A DNA stretch of 64,000 nt from Rhizobium sp. R711. Lineage in GTDB: Bacteria > Pseudomonadota > Alphaproteobacteria > Rhizobiales > Rhizobiaceae. A model generated the notes under the pieces. It was not told the DNA's origin and made no database searches. It worked only from the letters and a program-made list of their open reading frames with translations. The first letter of the stretch is position 1. Every line of letters starts with the position of its first letter. Below, piece by piece: positions 53,467-61,197 of the stretch. The translations under genes were made by a program, and so were the position numbers. The stretch lies in assembly GCF_002211365.1 (NCBI RefSeq), contig NZ_LOKZ01000013.1:1-64000 (forward strand), given 5' to 3'.

Positions 53467-54102
53467 TCAGGTCGTTGCCCGTCGGTAGAGCGCAAGCGAC
53501 CCCGCCAGCGCCAGCATCGCCCCGCCGCAGGCGCGCTCCAGCCAGACCGCGCCCGCCGCCTTCAGCAGGCGGACGGCCTGCGAACCGAAGACCGCATAGC
53601 CGAGCATGATCAGAAAATCGAGCGACGCAAAGACCACCGCCAGCACCGCATACTGCGTCGCCTGCGGCAGCGCCGGATTGATGAACTGCGGCAGAAAGGC
53701 CGAGAAGAACAGGTAACCCTTGGGGTTGGTGACGGCGACCATGAAACTCTTGAGGCCGATCGAAAATGCGGTTCCGCCGGTCATCTCGTTTTCCGGTTTC
53801 AGCGCCGCATTGAAGCCGCCCTTCGTGCGCAGCATCATGATCCCGAGAAAGGCGAGATAGGCAGCGCCCACATATTTCAGCATCGAGAACCAGAATTCCG
53901 ACGCCGCGAGGAGCGCGCCGAGACCGATCGCCACGGCACCGAGGAGCACGAAGTCGGACAGCACCGCGCCGATCATGCCCGGGATCGCCCGGCGAACGCC
54001 GTAGCGCGAGCCGTTGGTCATCGCCAGAAGCACCGTCGGCCCGGGCGTCGCAATCGCGACAAAGGATACGGCCACGAATGCGAGAAGTGTAACAATGTGC
54101 AT
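53467..54102 (-). CDS. LysE/RhtB-family exporter
   Basis: A 211-residue inner-membrane protein with six hydrophobic helices. The family motif TPGPTVLLAMTNGSRYG is at about 19-35 and NPKGYLFFSAFLPQF near 129-143. Members export amino acids such as lysine, threonine or homoserine lactone. The frame opens at 54165, but the ATG at 54102 has a GGGAGG site. It converges on the DUF4865 operon. Confidence 0.9.
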   Translation of the reverse strand: MHIVTLLAFVAVSFVAIATPGPTVLLAMTNGSRYGVRRAIPGMIGAVLSDFVLLGAVAIGLGALLAASEFWFSMLKYVGAAYLAFLGIMMLRTKGGFNAALKPENEMTGGTAFSIGLKSFMVAVTNPKGYLFFSAFLPQFINPALPQATQYAVLAVVFASLDFLIMLGYAVFGSQAVRLLKAAGAVWLERACGGAMLALAGSLALYRRATT

Positions 54103-54176
54103 GATGCCCTCCCGAACATGGAAGTCGACCCTTGCATGTGCGCTCGCCAGCCGCAAGACGCCCATGGTTCACGACA

Positions 54177-54210
54177 GCAAAAAGCCCGCAGCCTGTTAAG
54201 GCAGCGGGCT
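54177..54210 (-). terminator. Rho-independent terminator after pyk
   Basis: On the minus strand AGCCCGC pairs with GCGGGCT, with three more pairs inside (GCC/GGC) and a 6-base loop, followed by TTTTT. It lies 24 bases past the pyk stop. Confidence 0.85.
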
Positions 54211-54233
54211 CTGTGAATGGTGGCTAGTGCGCC

Positions 54234-55673
54234 TCAGACGCCGCTCTGGCCGTCGGAGCCGATATAGGCGATGCGCAGCATGTTGGTGGCACCCGGTGTG
54301 CCGAGCGGCACACCGGCCGAGATGATGATGCGGTCGCCAGGCTTGCCGAAGCCTTCGTCGGCAACGATGCGGCAAGCACGGTTGACCATGTCGTCGAGGT
54401 CGGTCGCATCATGCGTGACAACGCAGTGCAGGCCCCAGACGATGGCAAGGCGGCGAGCCGTCTGGATGACAGGCGACAGCGCCAGGATCGGCACCTGCGG
54501 ACGCTCGCGCGAGGCGCGGAGACCGGTCGTGCCCGACGACGTGTAACAGACGATAGCCGAGAGGCGCAGCGTTTCGGCGATCTGGCGAGCAGCAAGCGAG
54601 ATCGCGTCGGCGCCGGTTGCTTCCGGCTGCGCGCGCTGCGCGTAGATGATGCCAGGATAGTGCGGCTCGCGCTCGATGGCGCTGGCGATGGAAGCCATCG
54701 TCGCGACGGCTTCAATCGGGTAGTCGCCGGATGCGGATTCAGCCGACAGCATGACGGCGTCGGCGCCTTCAAAGACAGCGGTTGCGACGTCGGAGACTTC
54801 GGCGCGCGTCGGAACCGGCGCGGTGATCATCGATTCCAGCATCTGCGTTGCAACGACAACCGGCTTGCCCGAACGGCGGCAGGCACGGATCAGCTGCTTC
54901 TGGATGCCCGGCACGGATTCGAGCGGCATTTCGACGCCGAGGTCACCACGGGCAACCATGAGTGCGTCGGACAGCTCGATGATTTCCTCGATGCGCTCGA
55001 TCGCCTGCGGCTTCTCGATCTTCGACATGATGCCGACGCGACCGCGCGCGATCTTGCGCACCTCGGCCAGATCTTCCGGGCGCTGCACGAAGGACAGCGC
55101 AACCCAGTCAACGTCATCGGTTTCGAGAACCGCTGCAAGGTCGGTGCGGTCCTTGTCGGTCAGAACGCCGACGGTCAGCAGCGTATCGGGAAGGCTGACA
55201 CCCTTGCGGTCGGAGATCTTTGTGCCCGAAATGACAGTGGTGACGATGCTCTTGCCGTCGCACTTTTCAGCGCGCAGGGCGAGCTTGCCGTCATCGATCA
55301 GCAGGCGGTGGCCGGGCTGTACCGATTCCAGGATTTCCGGATGCGGCAGGAATACGCGGGTGGCGTCGCCGGGAACATCCCTGTTGTCGAGCGTAAAGGT
55401 GTCGCCCGGCTTCAGATCGACCTTGCCTTCGGCGAACTTGCCGACGCGCAGCTTCGGGCCCTGCAAATCGGCGAGGATGCCGATCGGACGGCCGGAGCGG
55501 GCTTCGACGGCGCGGATACGCTTGATCAGCGTGCGCATCACGTCATGGCTGGCATGGCTCATGTTGATGCGGAAGACATCGGCACCTGCCTGGTGCAGCT
55601 TCTCGATCATCGATTCCTCGGACGAGGCGGGTCCGAGGGTGGCTAGGATCTTAACTTTGCGGTTGCGCTTCAT
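54234..55673 (-). CDS. pyk: Pyruvate kinase
   Basis: Makes ATP and pyruvate from phosphoenolpyruvate, the last step of glycolysis. It is 479 residues. The N-terminal start is KILATLGPASS, the active-site signature MSKIEKPQAIERIEEII carries the catalytic Lys, and MVARGDLGVEMPLE supplies metal ligands. A B domain and a C-terminal regulatory domain with the GTTGLRASRERPQVPILAL region are present. A TTG lies one codon upstream, but the ATG at 55673 is the start; its A is also the last base of the DUF1036 stop (TGATG), so the two genes are translationally coupled. Confidence 0.97.
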   Translation of the reverse strand: MKRNRKVKILATLGPASSEESMIEKLHQAGADVFRINMSHASHDVMRTLIKRIRAVEARSGRPIGILADLQGPKLRVGKFAEGKVDLKPGDTFTLDNRDVPGDATRVFLPHPEILESVQPGHRLLIDDGKLALRAEKCDGKSIVTTVISGTKISDRKGVSLPDTLLTVGVLTDKDRTDLAAVLETDDVDWVALSFVQRPEDLAEVRKIARGRVGIMSKIEKPQAIERIEEIIELSDALMVARGDLGVEMPLESVPGIQKQLIRACRRSGKPVVVATQMLESMITAPVPTRAEVSDVATAVFEGADAVMLSAESASGDYPIEAVATMASIASAIEREPHYPGIIYAQRAQPEATGADAISLAARQIAETLRLSAIVCYTSSGTTGLRASRERPQVPILALSPVIQTARRLAIVWGLHCVVTHDATDLDDMVNRACRIVADEGFGKPGDRIIISAGVPLGTPGATNMLRIAYIGSDGQSGV

Positions 55674-56158
55674 CAATTCGGGCTTTCTTGGGTGCCGGGA
55701 GTGTCGGAAAGTTGAACCATCCAGCTGCCCTGGCGGCCCGTGTCATATTCCTTGAACCCCATCTTTTGATAGCCACGGGCGTAGCAATCATTGACTCCCG
55801 TGATCTTGAACTCGTTTTCTGCTACGCACATCTGCACGTCACCCGTCCATCGGCCTCCCCGGGCAGCGTCTTCGGCGTAGAGATAGTAGTATCGGGACTG
55901 CAACTCCCCTTCGATCAGCGTCGCGCAGGTCGTCGCCGGCACTTGCCACCAGCCTTCCGTCATCCAGCCATCCTTGGCTCGATATCCGATCGCCACGCCC
56001 ACCAGATTCTGCGTTCCGTTGCACACACGGAAATCCGCGCGGGCCACATCGGCAATGAAGAACGGCGAGAACGCCGCAAGAACAAAAAGGGCAAAACGGG
56101 CAAGCGGCCCGGAACGCGTAAGGAAACTTGGCGCGGTCTGGATCAACACGACTTCCAA
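55673..56158 (-). CDS. DUF1036 membrane/secreted protein
   Basis: A 161-residue protein of the DUF1036 family. A hydrophobic N-terminal helix (about 20-40, ending VARA-DFRV) looks like a signal peptide or anchor. The DUF1036 core has FRVCNGTQNLVGVAIGYRAKDGW and the conserved TEGWWQVPA, and four Cys remain in the mature part. The start is uncertain: a TTG at 56158 has GGGAG four bases ahead, with further GTG/TTG codons shortly downstream. It shares a base with pyk. Confidence 0.8.
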   Translation of the reverse strand: MEVVLIQTAPSFLTRSGPLARFALFVLAAFSPFFIADVARADFRVCNGTQNLVGVAIGYRAKDGWMTEGWWQVPATTCATLIEGELQSRYYYLYAEDAARGGRWTGDVQMCVAENEFKITGVNDCYARGYQKMGFKEYDTGRQGSWMVQLSDTPGTQESPN

Positions 56159-56356
56159 TTGGCTCCCGGTTATTCGTTGTTTGTGCTTTCTTGCGCTGCC
56201 TCCCCGCGAATGTCAACGCAATGCTAATCGATTATATTCTGTATGGCCAACCGCAGTTAGGCCTCACCGGAGCCATTGCTTGCCAAGCGCGCTTGAACCC
56301 GCCCGTGGCCCGTGCGATCAGAGGCAGCCCCGTAACTGCGATCGGCCATTTTCCTC

Positions 56357-57148
56357 ATGAGCACTTTCAAATCATTCGAACTACTAGCCGGCAATCATGA
56401 CAGAGGCATTGTGCTGCTCGGCGATCACGCGATGAACCGGCTGCCGGAGCGCTATCGCAGGCTCGGCTTGCCGGACAGTGCATTCGAGCGCCACATCGCT
56501 TATGACATCGGCATCGAGGGACTCGTGAGGAACTTGTCGGCGAGCCTCGGTGTGCCGGCAGTGCTCGGTGGCTTTTCGCGCTTACTGATTGATCCCAATC
56601 GTGGTGAGGACGACCCGACACTGATTATGAAGATATCAGACGGCGCGATCGTTCCGGGCAATCATCCGATCACCGCTGAGGAGTGGAATTACCGGATCGA
56701 AACGTTCCACCGGCCCTATCACAAGGCCGTCAGCGAAACGATCGACAAGGTAGCGAATAAGACCGGGAACGCGCCGCTCGTTCTCTCGCTTCATTCCTAT
56801 ACGCCGATCTGGAAGCACTTCCGTCGCCCTTGGCACGCCACCGTTCTGTGGGATACCGACCATCGCGCAGTCGCCCCCCTGCTTGATATGCTGCGCAGCG
56901 ATCCCGATCTCGTGGTGGGTGACAACGAGCCTTATGACGGCGCGCTGAAGGGCGATACAATGTATCGGCATTGCATGCTGACCGGCATTCCGCACGCGCT
57001 GCTTGAGGTGCGCCAGGATCTGATCGGCGACGAGCCGGGTATTGCCGCATGGGCAAACCGTCTCGCGCCGATCTTCGAGACCATGAATGCCGATCCGGCA
57101 CTGCACGAGTATAATGTGCATGTGTCGCGCACCGGTCCGTACGAATAA
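56357..57148 (+). CDS. N-formylglutamate amidohydrolase family protein
   Basis: A 263-residue metal-dependent amidohydrolase of the HutG/FGase family. It has the DHAMNRLPERY motif with a metal-binding His near residue 24, the RLLIDPNRGEDDP motif (about 75-87), LHSYTP, and the C-terminal HALLEVRQDLI with a catalytic Glu. The family releases formate from N-formylglutamate in histidine breakdown, but no hut genes are near. In rhizobia this gene regularly precedes DUF1244, which starts 11 bases after its stop, so the physiological role may differ. Confidence 0.88.
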   Translation: MSTFKSFELLAGNHDRGIVLLGDHAMNRLPERYRRLGLPDSAFERHIAYDIGIEGLVRNLSASLGVPAVLGGFSRLLIDPNRGEDDPTLIMKISDGAIVPGNHPITAEEWNYRIETFHRPYHKAVSETIDKVANKTGNAPLVLSLHSYTPIWKHFRRPWHATVLWDTDHRAVAPLLDMLRSDPDLVVGDNEPYDGALKGDTMYRHCMLTGIPHALLEVRQDLIGDEPGIAAWANRLAPIFETMNADPALHEYNVHVSRTGPYE

Positions 57149-57159
57149 AGGAGACCGAG

Positions 57160-57465
57160 ATGGCCGCCCTGACAAAACAACAACAGACCGAATTCGAGGC
57201 TGCGGCTTTTCGCCGCCTCGTGGAGCATCTGCGTGAACGCAGCGACGTCCAGAACATTGATCTGATGAACCTGGCGGGCTTCTGCCGCAACTGCCTTTCG
57301 AATTGGTACCGCGAGGCCGCCGAGGCCGACGGAGTTCCGCTCTCGAAGGACGAATCGCGCGAAATCGTCTACGGCATGCCGTATGACGATTGGAAGAACC
57401 TCCACCAGAACGACGCCTCGGCGGAGCAAAAAGCAGCGTTTGAGCTGAACAAGGCGCACAAATAA
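57160..57465 (+). CDS. DUF1244 family protein
   Basis: A 101-residue soluble protein of the DUF1244 family, with the conserved core [32 protein letters not shown]; the two Cys in FCRNC are family-typical. The second half contains [14 protein letters not shown]. The function is unknown. It has a strong AAAGGAG site and lies 11 bases after the amidohydrolase gene; gapR starts 91 bases later. Confidence 0.88.
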   Translation: MAALTKQQQTEFEAAAFRRLVEHLRERSDVQNIDLMNLAGFCRNCLSNWYREAAEADGVPLSKDESREIVYGMPYDDWKNLHQNDASAEQKAAFELNKAHK

Positions 57466-57556
57466 TTCCTGTGCGTCTCGAATCGGCTTGACCCCGGGCA
57501 CGCTTCGCGGCAGTCAACGCCATCCGAATTTTCCCACCCCTAATCAGGAGAACACG

Positions 57557-57820
57557 ATGTCTGATGCTCATGGCGTCGCCCGCGATCAGCTTCGCGCCTT
57601 TGTCGAGCGCATTGAACGCCTGGAAGAAGAAAAGAAGACCATCGCCGACGACATCAAGGACGTCTACGGCGAAGCCAAGGGCATGGGCTTCGACACCAAG
57701 ATCCTCAAGAAGGTCGTTGCGCTGCGCAAGAAGGACGAGCAGGAGCGCATGGAAGAAGACGCAATCCTCGACACCTATCTGCATGCGCTCGGCATGATCG
57801 AAGCGCCGCCGGAAGGCTGA
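57557..57820 (+). CDS. gapR: Nucleoid-associated protein GapR (DUF2312)
   Basis: An 87-residue helical protein of the DUF2312/GapR family. In Caulobacter GapR binds overtwisted, positively supercoiled DNA ahead of polymerases and helps gyrase and topoisomerase IV. The N-terminal coiled coil (about 10-45) and the basic helix (about 45-65, [15 protein letters not shown]) match the ring-forming dimer-of-dimers. The frame extends upstream to 57488, but the ATG at 57557 with AGGAG seven bases ahead is the start. A strong terminator follows. Confidence 0.92.
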   Translation: MSDAHGVARDQLRAFVERIERLEEEKKTIADDIKDVYGEAKGMGFDTKILKKVVALRKKDEQERMEEDAILDTYLHALGMIEAPPEG

Positions 57821-57840
57821 TCGTTTCACGTCTTATCTTC

Positions 57841-57874
57841 AAAGCCGCCGACATTCTCTCGGCGGCTTTTTTTG
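57841..57874. terminator. Terminator between gapR and alpha/beta hydrolase genes
   Basis: An 11-bp perfect stem AAAGCCGCCGA/TCGGCGGCTTT with a 7-base loop is followed by TTTTT on the plus strand. The minus strand reads the same stem with a weaker T run, so it may serve both convergent genes. Confidence 0.9.
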
Positions 57875-57898
57875 TATGCTAGCGGGGCGTGGCAGATC

Positions 57899-58657
57899 TT
57901 ATCTGCCTGCTTCCTTGGCGGCCTTCTCGATCACGTCGGCAACCTTTTTCGGCTGCGAGGCGAAGACGGCGTGGCTGGACTTGATCTCGGTGACCACGCT
58001 TCCGGCGCGCTTTGCCATGGTCCGCTCCAGCTCGGGGTTGATGGAGCGATCCTCGGTCGCCACGATGGACCAGCTCTTTTTCGTCCGCCATGCGGGATCA
58101 CCGACTTTCGTGCCAAAGACCTCCTTGGCGGCAAAGACCTGTGATTGCGCGACGAAGGCCGCTTCGGCCTTTGGCAGGTCGGCGGCAAAATCGGCATGAA
58201 AGACGCTTGGGTCGAGATAGAGATATTTGCCGTCCTTGGTTTCCTTGATGCCTGTTCCAGCCGGTGGCTTTGAGCCCGCAAGAGTGGCCACGTCTTCGCC
58301 CTTGTCGGGCTGGAAGGCCGCCACATAGACAAGTCCCTCGACGTGCGGGTTGCGGCCGGCTTCCGTAATGACCATGCCGCCATAGCTATGTCCGACCAGC
58401 AAAGTCGGCCCATCTTGCAGGTCCAGCACGCGGTTCGTTGCGGCAATGTCGTCGGCGAGCGAGGTCAGAGGCTCCTGCACGACAGTAACCTGAAAGCCGC
58501 GCCGCTCCAGGATTTCGGTAGCCTTGCGCCAGCCGGACCCATCGGCGAAGGCGCCGTGAACGATGACGATGTTCTTGATTTCCGCAGCTTGAGCCGCATA
58601 GGCGATGACGCTCGTGGCCAGCGCAAGTGCGAAGGTGGAAACGATACGGCGATTCAT
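57899..58657 (-). CDS. Secreted alpha/beta hydrolase (salicylate esterase-like fold)
   Basis: A 252-residue exported hydrolase. The signal peptide (about 1-24, AQA-AE) precedes the alpha/beta fold with the nucleophile motif GHSYGG (S91), the acid in TEDRS (D203) and the His in SSHAVF (H229). The HGAFADGSGW oxyanion stretch at about 34-43 is typical of the plant-MES/EstC-like group. Its substrate is unknown; related proteins cleave small esters. The ribosome site AAAGGAG is good. Confidence 0.88.
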   Translation of the reverse strand: MNRRIVSTFALALATSVIAYAAQAAEIKNIVIVHGAFADGSGWRKATEILERRGFQVTVVQEPLTSLADDIAATNRVLDLQDGPTLLVGHSYGGMVITEAGRNPHVEGLVYVAAFQPDKGEDVATLAGSKPPAGTGIKETKDGKYLYLDPSVFHADFAADLPKAEAAFVAQSQVFAAKEVFGTKVGDPAWRTKKSWSIVATEDRSINPELERTMAKRAGSVVTEIKSSHAVFASQPKKVADVIEKAAKEAGR

Positions 58658-59053
58658 GCGGTCACTCCTTTTAATTTATGGCATACCGGGCCCGAAATGA
58701 TCGAGCGGCGCGGCTGAGGTTGAAAGGCGTGGGCATCTGGTCTGCGCGACGTGTCGCTGATATGTCGGGCTCCATCGTGAAATGTAACGCACTGTAGGAC
58801 AACTCAACCCGGTGCAGAATTGCGTGGGGACGCTTCGTCAGCCGCTCTCGCAAATGCCCACAGAATAAGCATGAATACAAACTGCTTGATTTTGAGGCGA
58901 CATTCGCGCATTCAATGGCGCCATGAGGGGCTTCGACCTTGGCCTCAGAGATCATAGAGCAACACAACCACAGCATGGCACCTTTCGCGATACCAAAGCC
59001 GACGCTATCTCATTTTGCGCGCATGCCCGACATCACCAACCGGCGGTAGATCC
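58658..59053. promoter_or_regulatory. Gap of 396 bases between hydrolase and nasT
   Basis: This gap between divergent genes should hold the promoters of the hydrolase and of nasTS. No convincing gene was found: a 101-codon minus-strand frame has unusual composition and no ribosome site. A TGGCAC at 58976 lacks the matching GC of a sigma-54 promoter. Confidence 0.5.
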
Positions 59054-59671
59054 GTGGCCAACCGTTCTTCCAAGCCTGGCGACCTCAATGTCCTCGTCAT
59101 AGACGAGAACAGCATCCGCGCGTCGATCATCGAGGTTGGCCTGCGTGAGGCGGGCTACGACAACGTCACGATCATCGACGACATGAACGGCCTTGCGAGG
59201 CGCATCATGGAGATCAACCCCGATGTCATCGTGATCGACATCGAGAACCCGAACCGCGATATGCTGGAAAGCATCTTCCAGATTTCCCGCGCGGTGAAAC
59301 GCCCGATTGCAATGTTTGTCGACAAGTCGGACGAAGCTTCGATCGAGGCCGCAGTCGAGGCTGGCGTTTCCGCCTATATCGTCGACGGGCTGAAGCAGGA
59401 GCGTGTACGTCCGATCCTCAAGATGGCGATCAGCCGCTTCAATGCCTTCTCGCGCCTGAACCGCGAACTGGAAGAGACGCGCGGCGAACTGGAAAACCGT
59501 AAACTGATCGACCGCGCCAAAGGATTGCTGATGCGATCCCGCGGGCTGACGGAAGACGAAGCCTATGCGCTCATGCGTCGAACAGCCATGAACCAGAACA
59601 GGAAGATCGTCGAGATCGCCCAAAGCCTGATTACCGCCGCAAGCCTTCTGGATCCAGGAACCGACGCATGA
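59054..59671 (+). CDS. nasT: Nitrate-responsive antiterminator NasT (ANTAR)
   Basis: A 205-residue RNA-binding response regulator. The receiver-like domain (about 11-130) has the D17-E18 pair and the phospho-acceptor position D62 in VIVIDIEN. The C-terminal ANTAR domain (about 140-195) has the AKGLLMRSRGLTEDEAYALM pattern. It promotes read-through of leader terminators in nitrate operons unless held by NasS. The frame opens at a TTG at 59015, but the GTG at 59054 starts the conserved region. nasS begins inside its stop (ATGA). Its likely target is the leader at 61055-61149. Confidence 0.9.
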   Translation: MANRSSKPGDLNVLVIDENSIRASIIEVGLREAGYDNVTIIDDMNGLARRIMEINPDVIVIDIENPNRDMLESIFQISRAVKRPIAMFVDKSDEASIEAAVEAGVSAYIVDGLKQERVRPILKMAISRFNAFSRLNRELEETRGELENRKLIDRAKGLLMRSRGLTEDEAYALMRRTAMNQNRKIVEIAQSLITAASLLDPGTDA

Positions 59672-60879
59672 CGAGCACACATCAGATCACCGCCGGCTTC
59701 CTGCCGCTTCTCGACAGCGCACTTCTGGTCGCCGCCAAGGAAAAGGGCTTTGCGGCAGAACAGGAAATCGAGCTAACGCTCGTGCGCGAACGCTCCTGGG
59801 CAACAATACGCGACCGACTTGCTGTCAGCCATGTCGACGTGGCGCATATTCTCGCGCCCATGCCGATCGCCTGCAATCTCGGACTGACCGCACCTGCACC
59901 GCGCATGATCGTGCCGATGGCGCTTGGACTTGGCGGCAATGCCGTGACCGTCTCTGCCGACCTCTGGAGCGAGATGGCCGAATGCGGCGCCTCGCCTGAT
60001 CTCGATGCCCGCGCGAGCGGTCTCGCCTTGCGGCAGATCATTAATCGTCGGAAAGGCGAGCGTCTGCGCTTCAGCGTCGTGCACCCCTATTCTGGTCACA
60101 ACTACGAACTGCGCTACTGGCTGTCTGCCAGCGGCATAGATCCCGACGAGGATGTGGAGATCGGCATTCTGCCTCCGCCCGATATGGCTGACGCGCTGAC
60201 TGCAGGCCTTATCGACGGTTACTGCGCCGGCGAGCCGTGGAACACGCTCGGCGTGCTTCACAACCACGCACACCTGGCGACGGTGAAGGCGGCCATCTGG
60301 AAATCGAGCCCGGAAAAGGTGCTTGGCGTCAATAGCCGCTGGGCCGACGGTCACCCAGAGGCTTTGGCAGCCCTCCTGCAGGCACTCTACACGGCCTCCC
60401 TGTGGTGCGCGGACAACCGCAATCACGAAGAGCTTGCGAACCTGCTGGCGAAGCCCGCCTATGTCGATCGGCCCCCAGAAAGTCTGCTGCCTGCATTGAC
60501 CGGCCTCCTGCGCATCGGCGGGAGAGAAATGCTGAGCATCAAGGACTTTTTCGTCCCCAACGCCAAGGCGGCGACGTTCCCTTGGAAGAGCCACGCCCTG
60601 TGGTTCTATACGCAGATGGTTCGCTGGGGACATATCCGGCACACGGCTGAACACCAGCAGATCGCCAACGACACCTACAGACCCGACATCTACCGAAGCG
60701 CATTGAAGGCTCTTGACGTCGCCATGCCGGCCGCAAGCTCCAAGGTGGAAGGCGCACTGAGAGTCGCGACGCCGGTCGGCTCGAGCGGCGCGCTGACACT
60801 CGGGCCGGACGGTTTTTTCGACGGCGGTCTGTTCGATCCCGCTGACGTTGATAGCTATATCGCCAGCCAGGCCCGCTAG
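59668..60879 (+). CDS. nasS: Cytoplasmic nitrate-binding sensor NasS
   Basis: A 403-residue protein of the NrtA/SsuA nitrate-binding family. It lacks a signal peptide or lipobox, which separates it from the periplasmic NrtA of ABC importers. In other proteobacteria NasS binds NasT when nitrate is absent and releases it when nitrate binds. The two lobes of the binding protein can be traced, with segments such as PMALGLGGNAVTV, HPYSGHNYELRYWL, and GYCAGEPWN near 187-195. It is translationally coupled to nasT. Confidence 0.9.
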   Translation: MTSTHQITAGFLPLLDSALLVAAKEKGFAAEQEIELTLVRERSWATIRDRLAVSHVDVAHILAPMPIACNLGLTAPAPRMIVPMALGLGGNAVTVSADLWSEMAECGASPDLDARASGLALRQIINRRKGERLRFSVVHPYSGHNYELRYWLSASGIDPDEDVEIGILPPPDMADALTAGLIDGYCAGEPWNTLGVLHNHAHLATVKAAIWKSSPEKVLGVNSRWADGHPEALAALLQALYTASLWCADNRNHEELANLLAKPAYVDRPPESLLPALTGLLRIGGREMLSIKDFFVPNAKAATFPWKSHALWFYTQMVRWGHIRHTAEHQQIANDTYRPDIYRSALKALDVAMPAASSKVEGALRVATPVGSSGALTLGPDGFFDGGLFDPADVDSYIASQAR

Positions 60880-61006
60880 CGCGTGCTTATTTTATGCGCA
60901 TTGCACAATTTTTAGAGCGATTACCGCACATGCGTTAGAGCTACAAATGCTCGTCTCGTTTGGTAGATTTGAGCTTAGTCATTTAAAAACAACGCCTTAA
61001 TAAAAC

Positions 61007-61022
61007 TGGCACGGTCCTTGCT
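61007..61022 (+). promoter_or_regulatory. Sigma-54 promoter of the nitrate assimilation operon
   Basis: TGGCACGGTCCTTGCT matches the sigma-54 consensus TGGCACG-N4-TTGCW at every specified base (GG at -24, GC at -12). Transcription would start near 61033. Control by an activator such as NtrC is expected, so the operon should respond to nitrogen limitation. Only weak NtrC-like half-sites (TGCAC, GCGC) were seen in 60910-60960. Confidence 0.85.
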
Positions 61023-61054
61023 TTGCTATAAGCAGGCCAAGAGGCCAAGAATTC

Positions 61055-61090
61055 GGTGTCCAACGATGGGCGCTCACAGCAAAGCCGCTG
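61055..61090 (+). promoter_or_regulatory. ANTAR-target leader RNA: two tandem hexaloop hairpins
   Basis: Hairpin P1 pairs GGTGTCC (61055-61061) with GGGCGCT (61068-61074) around the loop AACGAT. After two bases, hairpin P2 pairs CAGC (61077-61080) with GCTG (61087-61090) around AAAGCC. Both hexaloops have A at position 1 and G at position 4, the recognised ANTAR-binding feature. P2 shares bases 61082-61090 with the 5' arm of the terminator, so the two folds exclude each other. Pairing includes G-U pairs in P1. nasT lies just upstream. Confidence 0.82.
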
Positions 61091-61149
61091 ATCAGGATAC
61101 CCGCGCACCTCCCGTATATGCGCGCCCTGACCAGCGGCTTTTTGTTTTT
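61082..61149 (+). terminator. Regulated intrinsic terminator in the nitrate-operon leader
   Basis: AAGCCGCTGATCAGG (61082-61096) pairs with CCTGACCAGCGGCTT (61126-61140) with one mismatch, followed by TTTGTTTTT. The apical part holds a further GCGCA/TGCGC pairing. It lies between the sigma-54 promoter and the transporter start (61198), so transcription ends here unless antitermination by NasT favours hairpin P2. Confidence 0.9.
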
Positions 61150-61197
61150 AACCCCTAGCGATGGATCGGCACGACCTTGTCGGGCCCCGGAGAAGCT

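Noticed and set aside
58976..58990. Sigma-54 promoter for nasTS
   Set aside because: TGGCAC is present but the GC dinucleotide is two bases too close and the TTGC block is absent.
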